Positions 1 to 10,632 of a stretch of 64,000 nt of DNA are shown here, piece after piece. This DNA comes from Parelaphostrongylus tenuis (taxonomy: Eukaryota; Nematoda; Chromadorea; Rhabditida; Metastrongylidae). The first letter of the stretch is position 1; each line of letters begins with the position of its first letter. Location of the stretch: assembly GCA_019055375.1 (NCBI GenBank), contig JAHQIW010007055.1, positions 124,001-188,000 of the forward strand. The letters are read 5' to 3'. A program made the translations under genes and the position numbers. The notes below the pieces were generated by a model. The model did not search any database, had not been told where the DNA came from, and was given only the letters and a program-made list of their open reading frames with translations.

Positions 1-959
1 AAAACTATGTATATATGCACATCTATTATATTATATTATGTCTGTGTATATAGTACCAGTCCGTGTTATAAGTACCCTCACTAAATGAATGATTCATTCG
101 CTTTTCAGCGAGGTCCTCTTCCGTCTCTGATGCCCTCTAAAACTGATCATTGAACTTCCAAAAATAATTTGTTTCTTTTCCTTCGTCAAATTGATAGGCA
201 ATGGTTTTTATACGAACAGTAATTATCACATGATTCCGATTAGCACATGCTGATAATGATTTGTTGAACGCTTCAAATTGATTTGTTTGAGCTGCTTTGA
301 AATTCTTAGCAATGAATCTCTTAATGACCTCGTCAAAATCAGTCACTAATTTCACAGTGAAAGGTTACGATGGAAAAACTTTAGCCGATTCTGTAGAACT
401 CGTCTATTCGTGATTTTTTTTTATGAACCGACTGAGCCAGTGTGATATTTTAAATACGTTTATTTCAGTGTCAGTCAATAATTATATATTGAAATATGAT
501 AATTCGTGAAAGGAGATTAGTTTGGAATAGGAGAGTTTAATATTATTGGAAAAGATATCCCGATGCTAATAATTTCTGCTGAAATCAATAGAGCACATAA
601 TGATCCGAGATAATTTTTGTTTTTTTTTTGTTTGAAATTAAAGAAGCGCAATAATTTTTGGCTGTACCTGATTATATACAATGAACATCGTCCGTTATGT
701 GTTTATAATTTGCTAAGTAGGCTATCAAATTACAACATCAAAACGGCATCTAGATAGTATCGTTCTGAGTAAAATACTTCGTAGTCGTTTTGATGAAATA
801 ACAGGTGGGCGTCACGAAGTACTTTCTCCGTTCATATCGCTTTCACGTGTTGATAAAATCGCACCACGTTTTTGTTTTGTAGTATTGCATAAATTCACTT
901 TTTGCTTATTCCAACCTTTTGATTTATGTACATTTGTGTTTTCACATTTGGCCTATCAT
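1..959. other. No gene seen
   Basis: AT-rich sequence with only short random frames. Nothing recognised. Confidence 0.5.
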
Positions 960-1250
960 GAGTAATATAGTTTGTGAGAATGTTTAAAATCTTTTCAAGG
1001 CTGGTACGCAGTGGTTACCTACGTTTCGGTGATATCACCCGCTTCATCAGAGCCACACGCCCCATACTGAACCCTACTCTATGGTAGTGATAGGGCGGCG
1101 TTATGGTGATAGCACGTGATATTGTGTCATCACCTTCTTTTCTGCCGATGGATCACGGCTGGTAGTTAATATGTAGACATCCGTCTCATCGACTGTTCTT
1201 CAAACCTCGCTATAAACATTCAGTATTGTTTATGAGAATATTCAAAGGCT
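960..1250 (-). mobile_element. Penelope-type terminal relic with hammerhead core
   Basis: No coding part is visible. On the minus strand the block contains CTGATGA, a palindromic stem II (GGTGATATCACC) and GAAACGTA, the arrangement seen at Penelope ends. It is probably a solo terminal repeat. Confidence 0.4.
1012..1058 (-). ncRNA. Penelope-type hammerhead-like motif, intact core
   Basis: On the minus strand CTGATGA (1050-1044) is followed by AGCG, a self-complementary stem II GGTGATATCACC, GAAAC and GTA. Stem III would be only ACGT, self-complementary. Stem I (GTGTGGCT with GGTAACCAC) pairs imperfectly. Confidence 0.5.
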
Positions 1251-1389
1251 TTTCGAGACATAACTGAAGTGAAAGAAAATGAATTCTTTATATTCGAGTG
1301 TTTTTTAAGACCTCACTCAAAATTAATACATCCTGACAGTCGAATATAAAGCTATTAATAGTCTAAAATACCAGCCTTGTGCAATTGAT

Positions 1390-1660
1390 TGTTAATCACT
1401 GCAGTGTCCGGTGATCATTTCACTGACCATGCAGCGATATGTTATCCGTGGTTGAGAAATTTCCACTTTACACCTGGTGTAACGTGTTCGTCGACAATTC
1501 CTCTATGCAAGATGATTGTGTTCACCCTAAGAGGATGGGCCAAGACCAAAAATATTGTGCGACTGACAAGGCTGTCAAGGCCGAAACATGTGTATTGCAT
1601 TGTGTAGGTCCTTATAAAAGACCTCATGAAAAGCTCTTAATATGCTGTCGGAAAATAAAT
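1390..1660 (+). repeat. Diverged hammerhead repeat, single unit
   Basis: It is related to the arms at 39.3 and 55.4 kb. The motif at 1557-1600 has stem I GTGCGA/TTGCAT (with wobbles), core CTGACAA, a GC-rich stem II and GAAACATGTGTA. Confidence 0.5.
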
Positions 1661-2030
1661 TTCCTTGCTGGGTGTGTTGTTGTTTACTGACGTCCCGAGA
1701 TAACCATGCCTAAATTTGTCCATGCTGGTTTTTTCCTAGTTTTGTTTTCTACGCTATGTTTTAGGAAATAGCTGTTTTGAAAACAAGTGCAACTTCTTAG
1801 GTTGTTTGAAACTTTTTCTTTTTGTTTTGTCACTAATTTCTTCGAAAAATCCGAAACGAACACAAAGATTTTTGCTCAAAAAGAAAAAAGTGTGGTTTAT
1901 TGAACAATGCCTACGTCAATAGATAGTCGGTCGTAGGAATTACTAAAATAAACGATAAATAAAGCTTTTGGTGTTGACCAGTGCTTAAGGATTATATCGT
2001 GTGTTCAAATTTATTAACCTGCTAGAGCCG

Positions 2031-2031
2031 C

Positions 2032-2062
<31 letters not shown>

Positions 2063-2225
2063 TAGACATGTATATATGTATATGTATACTTGTGTGTGTA
2101 CATGTATATGTATAAAATATATATTTAGACATATGTATGTATGTATATATAAATGTATGTATATATATATATATATATATGCATATGTATATGTATACAT
2201 GTATATGTATAAAATATATATATTA
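2031..2225. repeat. AT/ATGT microsatellite
   Basis: Long TA and TATG runs. The open frames here are simple-sequence artefacts. Confidence 0.9.
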
Positions 2226-2886
2226 GCGCAGTAGGATTTTACGGCGTACACATACGTAGCGATGGAAATTGGGGAATAATCTGGTAACTTTGAGTTAGAG
2301 AACATCACCACCGCTAAATCATGGAATATCGCAAAAGAGACTTATGTAAAGGTTTTTGGTCTTTTTTCAGTATAAAGAACACCTAAATATTGAAAAATCT
2401 CTGAATTTTCAACAGTAGAGAACAACATCTTGCCAAAACGAACATATTTTCAACTGTATATGCGAGATAAAATCAACTACAGTTATAGAAGGATAGAACA
2501 AGATTTACTCTATTTCTCTACAAAGGTACTAACTTCTGAAATACACTGATATGGAAAACTTGGAGATAGTTATCGATGAAAGAGCATCACATGCAGAGTA
2601 CGGTAGTGTTTTTGGCAAAGTATTCATTGTGATGTAATATTCAATTACAGTGATGATCTTGTGGTATATGTAATGAGAATATATCAAAATTGAAAGTTTT
2701 GTGTCGAATATCTGATTTCGAAAATGCGAAACGGTAACATAATCGATTATCTAACGACATTACATTAATCTTTCATATTATACCTTTCCTTCGAGTGCTT
2801 TATTAAGACCACGCTCAAATTTCAATAGATCCTTTCATTATTATTTAAGCCAACATGTCATGTGGTCTGGTAAAGGCTCTTGTACA

Positions 2887-2929
2887 GCCCGAGACACGTG
2901 TTTCGTCCTTACAGACTCATCAGCCGGGC
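2887..2929 (-). ncRNA. Hammerhead-like ribozyme motif, intact core
   Basis: Read on the minus strand: stem I GCCCGG, core CTGATGA, stem II GTCT-GTAA-GGAC (GNRA loop), GAAA, then the self-complementary ACACGTGT, cleavage triplet GTC and stem I partner TCGGGC. All three conserved core segments are present. The very short stem III suggests activity as a dimer, as proposed for other short-stem-III hammerheads. Confidence 0.75.
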
Positions 2930-3356
2930 AGAACCCGTCGTGTGTCGATCTTTTCATAGTCAGTTCTCTCGGGAGCGTCACACTCCTTATATATAGTTAT
3001 CGACGACCTACGCTTTACACTCTATGTCAGGTGAAACATTCACCTAATACAGAGTGTTTTCGCACTCGATTGCTAGCTGGCTGGTATTTTGATGAATGAA
3101 TATAATGGCATAATGAAAGGATGGTATAATGAAAGGATCTATTGAAATTTGAGCGTGGTCTTAATAAAGCACTCGAAGGAAGGTATAATATGATAAAAAT
3201 ACCAGCCAGCTAGCAATCGAGTGCGAAAACACTCTGTGTTAGGTGAATGTTTCACCTGACATAGAGTGTAAAGCGTAGGTCGTCGATAACTATATATAAG
3301 GAGTGTGACGCTCCCTAGAGAACTGACTATGAAAAGATCGACAGACGACGGGTTCT

Positions 3357-3399
3357 GCCCGGCCGATGAGTCTGTAAGGACGAAACACGTGTCTCGGGC
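3357..3399 (+). ncRNA. Hammerhead-like ribozyme motif, one core change
   Basis: Same layout as the motif at 2887-2929, but the core reads CCGATGA instead of CTGATGA. Stems I and II, GAAA, the ACACGTGT palindrome and GTC are preserved. The T-to-C change is in the catalytic core and would probably weaken cleavage. Confidence 0.7.
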
Positions 3400-4112
3400 T
3401 GTACAAGAGCCTTTACCAGACCACATAACATGTTGGGTCAAATAATAATGAAAGGATTAATTTTTCATTAGTTGACCGTTATTTCTAGCAAGAATAGAGG
3501 TAAATTTCTTTTGACATAGGAAATGAATGATAAACATGAGTGAAATATGAATGTATACAAGTAATAAGCGTAAAATCGTCCCATGGGAGTAAAAATATTT
3601 TTTCATAAGTCTCTGGTTTTCCCTTTCAAAAATTGGTTATAAAAAAAGCGTTGGCGTTATCTCTAGGTTACAGCGATGGAATAGTATTCATACATAGTGT
3701 AGAAGAGAATTTATGAAAAGTTTTTCCCATAGGACAATGGAACAAAGTTTTACTAGAATTCTGTAGAAATTCCAACTCCTAAAGTTCTCCATTATTAGAA
3801 AGTTTCTTCGAATTATCGGTGAGTGACATTACATTGAATAGTGCGGTATCATTTTGACTAATTGTTTGTTGTTTTATGAATATTTTGGCATGTTTCAACC
3901 AAATATAGCCTCACTGAAGTCTCTTTTATCATACTTTCTCTTTTTCTGGCGAGTAAGCTCCCTTCAGTGACGATAAAAATCTAATCTCATTTGAGAACTT
4001 CCATATCGTAATTCTAACGCCCTTCGCTCGCCGCGCCTTCTCGCCACCTGCCGCGTAAGAGGTCAACGCGGTTCCCAACGTGTTAAGCATCGTTATTAGC
4101 GATCATATGTAT

Positions 4113-4640
4113 TAGGTTGGTACAAAAGTAATTGCGCTTTATGAATTGTTGAAATACGCTGTTTGATATTGAATTATACTTTAACTGAATGTGACTATGT
4201 TATGCATTGTTTGAATGCTCATTTCTCGCTCTATGCTTTGTTGCTAATGAAGTCGCACTTGCTGTTAGATGAAGATTAATTTTAAACTTTGAAGAGAATG
4301 TTAGACAAGAAACAAGTTCAAGCAATCCTCTCAATTGAGTTCAAATTGAGTCCTAAAGTAACAGAAAGAACTCGCAACATCAACAACGCATCTACTCCAG
4401 GAACTATTAACTAGCACAGTGCAGTTGTGATTCAAGAAAATTTGTAAAGGAGACTGGAGCTTTGAAGAAGAAAACGTCGTTGCCGGCCATGAGAAGTCAT
4501 CGAATTATGGGAAAACAATCATCGAAGCTGCTCTTCTTATGGCTGCTTGAGGTGTTTCAGAAGAATACAATGTTGACCATTCTGCCAGTCTCTCCACTTG
4601 TAGTAAAGTGCAAAAGTAATTGCAGTTTTGGAACTATCTG
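4113..4640 (+). mobile_element. Mariner fragment (N-terminal half)
   Basis: A mariner terminal inverted repeat (TTAGGTTGGTACAAAAGTAA) starts at 4115. From 4299 the frame reads MLDKKQVQAILSIEFKLSPK and then RNINNASTPGTIN before a stop, the start of a mariner transposase. A second, partial terminal-repeat-like sequence (GCAAAAGTAATTGCA) is near 4608. The catalytic domain is absent. Confidence 0.72.
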
Positions 4641-4784
4641 TAACCGCATTGGCCCTACAGACTAACCGTGGCTTACTGATGCATTAGGTCGTTCTAAAAG
4701 CTCTAGCACTAAACCAATAAGCACTAAGCTCATCAAACAGAAGTTATTAAAATTGCATGATTCCATTCTCGCTCGACTACGTAT

Positions 4785-5175
4785 TTTTTGCGAACATTTC
4801 CTTATACAACTTGCCCATACTTGCTTTGAGATGAAGCTGTTGTGGGAACAAATTCGCATGCTACTTATGCACGAATGGCGCTGGGGGTAAATACCAGTGT
4901 AGCGCGCAAAATAATGGAGCTTCCCGTAGACGGCCCAGACTCAACTAATCCTCCAGACTGTTCTCTTCAGCTTTGAACTCCGCGAACCATTTCCTATCCG
5001 TCTTTTTTACAATCGTATCATAGCTCCAAGCTCCATTAATCTTTTTCCCGCTGCTCCACTAGCTTTTCCCCTGCGCGCAAGTTGCAAGCGAATTTGTTCC
5101 CAAGTCACCTCCATCTCAGAGCAGATATAGTCAAGTTTTATACCACAGTGTTCGCATGAAAACGCGCAATTGAAT
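4785..5175. repeat. Foldback MITE, family A
   Basis: The arm at 4793-4930 (TATACAACTTGCCCATACTTG, GCACGAATGGCGCT) recurs inverted at 5025-5170 (AGCGAATTTGTTCCCA, CTCCATTAATCTT). No coding capacity. Related copies lie at 26.1 and 56.3 kb. Confidence 0.75.
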
Positions 5176-5849
5176 GTTATTAGAGTCAAGCAGTTTCAAT
5201 TACATGTGCCGATAAATTTAGTGTTTATTGCTGTGGTGTCAAAACTTATGGAATGGCCTAGTATTGTGGCTTATTCCTCGCAGATAAGTCTTGTACTAAT
5301 TTGCCGAACCCAGGGGGAGTCTCATTAGTCAAATAAAAATATAGCAGGATGGAAGTCGTGGCAAGTTCGGGATGCAGCCGCTTTATGTGTTTCACGAAAC
5401 CTCCAGGCACTGCGTCACGTGCGCTTTCGATTCAACCGACATTTTAGAATTCAAATGATGCAGTGACAACAGTGAGCCCTTGATTAGGGTAATGGCGGGT
5501 TCGAAGCCATCTCAGTTTCCAAGTTTTGCTCGTATCTAAGCACTCTTCTGGTTATTAAAATGTGCTTTTGATTTTGATTTTTGTACAAGGTTGACTTGGA
5601 TAATCAATGTCTTCGGTTATTGAAAAATCGCAAGGTCGTAACAAAAACTTGTTACAGTCTCCTGTGAGCTTATTAATAACTCAAGACATTGATCAGCAGC
5701 TCATGAAATTATTAGAGCTTCTGTGGAATCGTAGTTTTTAGTTGTTACGTTTTGAAAGTTGTATTATCGAAATACTTACGTAATACTGAGTTATCCCATG
5801 ATTTCTTTCGCATTTCGACCCTTTCTTAAAACATCTGTTATATATTCAA

Positions 5850-6420
5850 AGAATTCAATCAGTCAACAGTCTAGTCTACATCATGATCAATGATGAGTAA
5901 CCATTTTCTAGGCAAAGATTGGACTCCTTTCTTTGAGAAAGAAAGGCTGCCGATCAAAGAAGTCGGTGAGGTTGCTTTTGAGCTGGTTATACTCTTGGAT
6001 TCTTTCTTCCACAGATGCTGCTCCAGGGCACGGAAGAGGTGATAATCCGATGGAGCATTATTGGAGGTATTCGGTGGGTGTCGTACCGTGTCCAATCTAG
6101 TATTTTGAAAATGTGACGAGTTGACCTTTACAATATGGGGCCGCGTGTTCTCCTGGAGAAAGGCCACAGTGAGTCGTTTCGAACGCTTCTCTTGTACTGT
6201 TATAGCCACCTTCCGGAACTGTTCCCATAGACGTTGGCATTGATTGCCCACTCGTTGTGGAGCAGTTTCGAAAACAGCATGCCCTGCCAGTTCCAAAAAC
6301 ACGAGAGTATAATCTTTAGGCGTGGGATTTGAGCTTTCGTCGAGCTGACGGGTCATCAAATCACTTTGCGATAGCTTATCTCGTTTAGATGGCAAGCGAA
6401 TGTGCTACGGCGTATCCAGG
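5850..6420 (-). mobile_element. Mariner transposase C-terminal remnant
   Basis: A 174-residue minus frame contains QENTRPHIVK, HPPNTSNNAPSDYHLFRALE and QHLWKKE. These match the second and third catalytic Asp regions of mariner transposases (D...D, S-D-Y-H-L-F). The N-terminal part is lost and no clear terminal repeats were found. Confidence 0.78.
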
Positions 6421-6659
6421 TGTTATTCACAATAACTCCAGCATCTCACAGATTCTTGGCAGTAACTAAAATCGAAATAGAAAGAAATAACTATGTAACA
6501 TAGGAGTGCTCAAAGAAGCTATGGGACATTCCAATATTAGTAAAGAACGAAATAAATGTCGGGGCTTATGATTTTCATCAGCCACTTGTAAATCTGCACT
6601 TTCCAATACTGCATATTGTATTTATATTTATGCAGGATACTGCATATATATATAATGTT

Positions 6660-6965
6660 TAAGAGCGCATGTGGCGCAGTGGTTAAAGGTGCTCTGCGTC
6701 GCCCAGAGGTCAATGGCTCGATCTCACGCTCATGGATCAGCAAGCCATCCATTCTTCCGGGGTCGGTGAATTGGTACTAGACTGGTCTCAGTCTTGTCTG
6801 GGAGGATAAGCAGCACTGACTCGGTTCAGCGGGAGACCACCTTGTGTCACGGTAAACGCCAGATACGCATTCAATCACCTCAAACGAAGTTAGAAATCGA
6901 AACGAATGCATGGCACATCCCTTAGGGTTTGATCAATGCGGAGAGCTTTAGCTTTTTTGTACTGT
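6660..6965 (+). repeat. tRNA-derived SINE, family 1
   Basis: A box-like GGCGCAGTGGTTAAAGG and B box-like GGCTCGATCTC head a roughly 300-bp unit ending TTGATCAATGCGGAGAGC. The same unit lies inverted at 11540-11840. Confidence 0.65.
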
Positions 6966-9900
6966 ATTTAAATTTACTCTAAGCCTTCCTCAAGACTTTA
7001 ACAATCTAACGTATTCAAAGCCACACTTTATTTAGAAAAAAGGCGCGGCATGGCATTAGGTCTAATTTTTTCCTTACGCACATTGTGAATCACGTATGCG
7101 CTTTGCTTTGGCGAATCTGGGTGCTAGTATCCTGGCCTAGTATCTAAGTAGTCTATCCTGTGGCTAAAGCTACTAGAATATTCTCCAACATACCACAACC
7201 TTTTGCATTAAGCCGATTTGAAACAAACAAAAAAAACACTGAGTGAAACAATAGTGCGAAAGAAACTATGGGACAGCTCAGTAAAATAACCGATTTGCAC
7301 ATGATATCTGCAGTGAAAGAGGAAGAAAATATCTATCGATGCTTTATGCTGTCGAAAATCTTAGGAAAGACGAAGAGCAAATCAATCATTTTATGTCATT
7401 AGCTAGTTTATATCGACATTTCAAAGGTACGACCACGCGATAGTAATGTCCATGTCCTGTCATGACAGCATGCCGATTGTTCGTTCAGCAGTCGTCGTCA
7501 TTTCAAATCAAAGCGTAATTGCAACAGATTCCAGTTTTGTCATTCTTGTCTCGTCGATGACGATCACCATTTACGCGTATCGTCACCACATCCGCCGGCT
7601 GGCCGGTCGGCCAACTTTTGGCTAAATGGCAGTAATCAACGTTGTAGTCGGTCTTTAGCACTTATATCTATGTCATTATCGGGAACTTCACTCTATTATC
7701 TTGCCATCTTATCCATGATTCAATCTCGATTAAGTTACATCTCTAATATTTTTATTCGTGGGACTGTTCAACTTTTATGGGGTTGTTATAAATGTGGAAA
7801 ATATCGCCGAATCACTTCGACTATGAAGAATTGAAGGTGCAAAGCGTTAGTTGAATAAAAAATTCTACATAACCTTTGTAGGTTCAGTAAATGATTGTTT
7901 TCCATCGAATACCTTTAATATATGATTCCTAAAGCGAAACAATATTGGAATGTTTTATATGCCACGTTATATCATGTTGGGTCGATTTCTCTGATGATTT
8001 GAAGTATTACGATGCATACTCTGTATTTTACAATTGTACAAACTAATAATTCAGCGTTCGTTTATCAAGTAGCCTGAATCTTCAACTTTCCGAAGCGAAT
8101 TAGTTAGGCTGTCGGGGTCTTCCAGTCATACGATTCTTGTCACCTGTTTGTTTGTATTCGGTTGTTTATCTATCATTTCATGCAATGATCGCCTAAACGT
8201 CGTCTCCAGTTTCTTCTTCTATTCTTGGACAATGGGGCGGTATAATGTTTGCCGAATGTCCACTATTTCTGAATTTCATCTACTGAATTTAATCGATTTT
8301 AGTACATCATTCCAGTATCCAATGCGTGCAGGCTTGTCATTTCCAAGAGTAATTTTTCTTATCTAGTCTTTTTACAAGTGTGCGCTTTGACAGAATAGAA
8401 AGCAACTTCTTCATAGCGAATTTCCTCGAATGTTGTACAATGCTGGCAACTGTGTTGCAGTTTTCGGCGTTCCTGAAAGATATTAAATTTATCGATTTTG
8501 TAGTACTCTAAAGTTCCATAGATGAGAGCGGTCTAATTTTTGCAAAAAAGGGACAAACACGCGCGCTATCTGGTAATGGATTTTTTTTGGGATTCTATTT
8601 TTTTTATTTTGAACATCAAAGTTCAAAGCTCCATTCTTGAACATTCATTCAATTACATCAAAATGAATGATTGACACCAATGTTCCACGCACATCTCGGT
8701 GCTTTACCGCATCAATCTTGAAAGCCGCAGTGTGCGACATACGACGTTCTATGATTCCTAAAGTACCTAACTAATGTAAAAAAAACCAAAAGGTTCAAAA
8801 GTAAGGAAATATAGGTATGACGAATTCTGGAAGAAAGCATACGCTGTCGTCAATTTTCCAGCACACCGCTTTTTTCTATGGAATTTTGAAGTATTAAGTA
8901 CTTTCGGCCGCGCGTACAGACCGCTACATTTTTGAGTAAGAACTTCAGTTAAGAAAATTTTTCCTATTATATTGGAATCCAATCAAAATAACCTAACAAT
9001 TCATCTCATTGTTTTTTCAAGCTGTTGCATTAGCAGAAATCGAGTGTATTCCCATTAGGGACTTTGTCGCTTTTCACATTCTGTGACATTGTCAAAGGCA
9101 GACCATGTAGAGTTGTCATCCATCCAACATCTGTACAAGCCACCCTCACCAGCTTTAGTGAATTCGTAATTTCGTGATGAATCTCTTACTCATGCCGTAT
9201 TGATTTGTTCTAGTATTCGTACAACCTTTCATTTGCACCATTCCCATTCATTTATTCGATTGCTCTGCTTTACAACTGTCCGTAATCTGCTTGCTGTCCA
9301 TTCTGTTGAGAATTCATGTGTAACGTTGTTCATCATCAGAATTTTGTAAGTTTCAGTCGAAGCGGGTGATTTCGTTTTTCCAATCGCTGTTTTGTTTCTT
9401 CAATAAAAAATGAACATTGGCATTAGATCTTGTGTGTCTGAAAAATTACATTTCCGTGCAATGTAGTGTCACTTGAATTTATTCTCCATTTACTTTTAGT
9501 GGAGAATTAACTTCTTACACTGCAGTTTCAGGTTTGCAATACATATTATTTTTATTCAATATGTAGGAGTAGATTTACTGCCTCTAAAGCATAGAACCTA
9601 ATGTTGGTACTTGAGTTTTCTTCCTTGCTTTGTAAGTTCTGCTTCAGTTCGTTCTTGTAACATTTGACATGGGTCTTGCCAACTACTATTGCGCAAATCT
9701 CGTCCATTTTCCGTCATTTATTTTTCCGCTCATTGTCTATACTGTTGTTCTGTTGAAATGTTCAGACTTCTTTGTGCTTCATTGAATTTAAAACATGACA
9801 AATGCTGAGTTTAATAGTCTGATATTTTTATGGTTTGCGTACCTCGCTGAGCGTTGATGCGGAATCGTGGCGTTTTGCTTCATTATACCGTCGATGTTTA

Positions 9901-10364
9901 TTTATGTATAGAACGGTCGTAGTTGCATTTGTTTTTCTTTTCTTCTTTTTGATGTGATTCTATCAGTATATGGTGATTGAGTCACACTGTACTGACGTAA
10001 CAGTCGACGATAGTTGTCAAAACGGTCAAGGAAAACTCGACTGCATGTGATTGTGACAAACGATTATCAGAATTACATCAAAATTCTTAGATTAGCCAAG
10101 AGAACGATAGTTCTCACCACTTCAAGCACCTAGACAATTTGCTCTTCCGCTTGATGTGTTCTAATATCGCCATGCTCACCACTGCTTCACGATGCTGATT
10201 CCTTGGCTGTCATAGTCTTCTTACCACCAGTAATCTTATAGTTGTAGAGTCGCGCGGAGATAAATACCTCCAACAGTTCTGTAGCAATCTCGAGTTTTTG
10301 TTGTTATTTTCTTTTTCTGCTTGTTTATCGTGCACGTTTATCCTGGTCAGTGCAGTTCTCTTTG
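6966..10364. other. Upstream region of the receptor; no exon recognised
   Basis: AT-rich, without a coding frame I can support. It may contain the receptor promoter and untranslated exons. Short frames at 8148-8366 (+) and 8767-8982 (-) lack splice support and family resemblance. Confidence 0.45.
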
Positions 10365-10374
10365 CGTTTTCTAG
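10365..10374 (+). promoter_or_regulatory. Splice acceptor directly before the receptor ATG
   Basis: CGTTTTCTAG is immediately followed by the ATG of exon 1. In nematodes such a site often receives a spliced leader, but it could also end a 5' UTR intron. No promoter motif was recognised upstream. Confidence 0.5.
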
Positions 10375-10632
10375 ATGTTTAACACCCTGGCATCGCTTGA
10401 TCACTCGGATGTGTTCGGCGATGTGGCCTCGTCGGCATTGGACGAATTGATACGCAATTCAACTGCTGCGATCGGCGGTCACAACACTCTCACCGGAATT
10501 CAACAGATGGCAAATTTGAGCAATTCGCAGTTCACACAATCTAGCAATCTGACTAACTCTCAAGAGACACCGAATCGAGGGAGGAAGAAGAATTCCACTA
10601 TCAATTTGGTATGCGTCGTTTGTGGTGATCAG
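10375..10632 (+). CDS. Receptor exon 1: N-terminal region and start of zinc finger 1
   Basis: It encodes 86 residues beginning [21 protein letters not shown] Ser/Thr/Asn-rich A/B region is followed by a basic patch (RGRKK) and the first zinc-finger cysteines (LVCVVCGDQ). The ATG directly follows a splice acceptor (TTTTCTAG), so the start is either a trans-splice (SL) site or the first coding base after a 5' intron. The donor is CAG|GTTGGT, phase 0. Confidence 0.88.

Larger units (their letters stand above)
2776..3458. repeat. Inverted pair of ~320-bp hammerhead repeat units
   Basis: The unit at 2776-3095 recurs in reverse complement at 3123-3458. The internal order is circularly shifted: in both halves the block with GAGCGTGGTC/GACCACGCTC comes first. 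This means the right half is the complement of a unit opened at a different point. Each half holds one hammerhead-like motif, pointing outward. Confidence 0.85.

Noticed and set aside
1985..2311. Long Tyr/Ile-rich open frames on both strands.
   Set aside because: They are produced by TA/TATG simple repeats.
2860..3099. A frame repeated almost identically at 3139-3441 and 37852-38103 ([19 protein letters not shown]...).
   Set aside because: It is the translation of the hammerhead repeat unit itself. The identical peptide reflects repeat identity, not a protein family.
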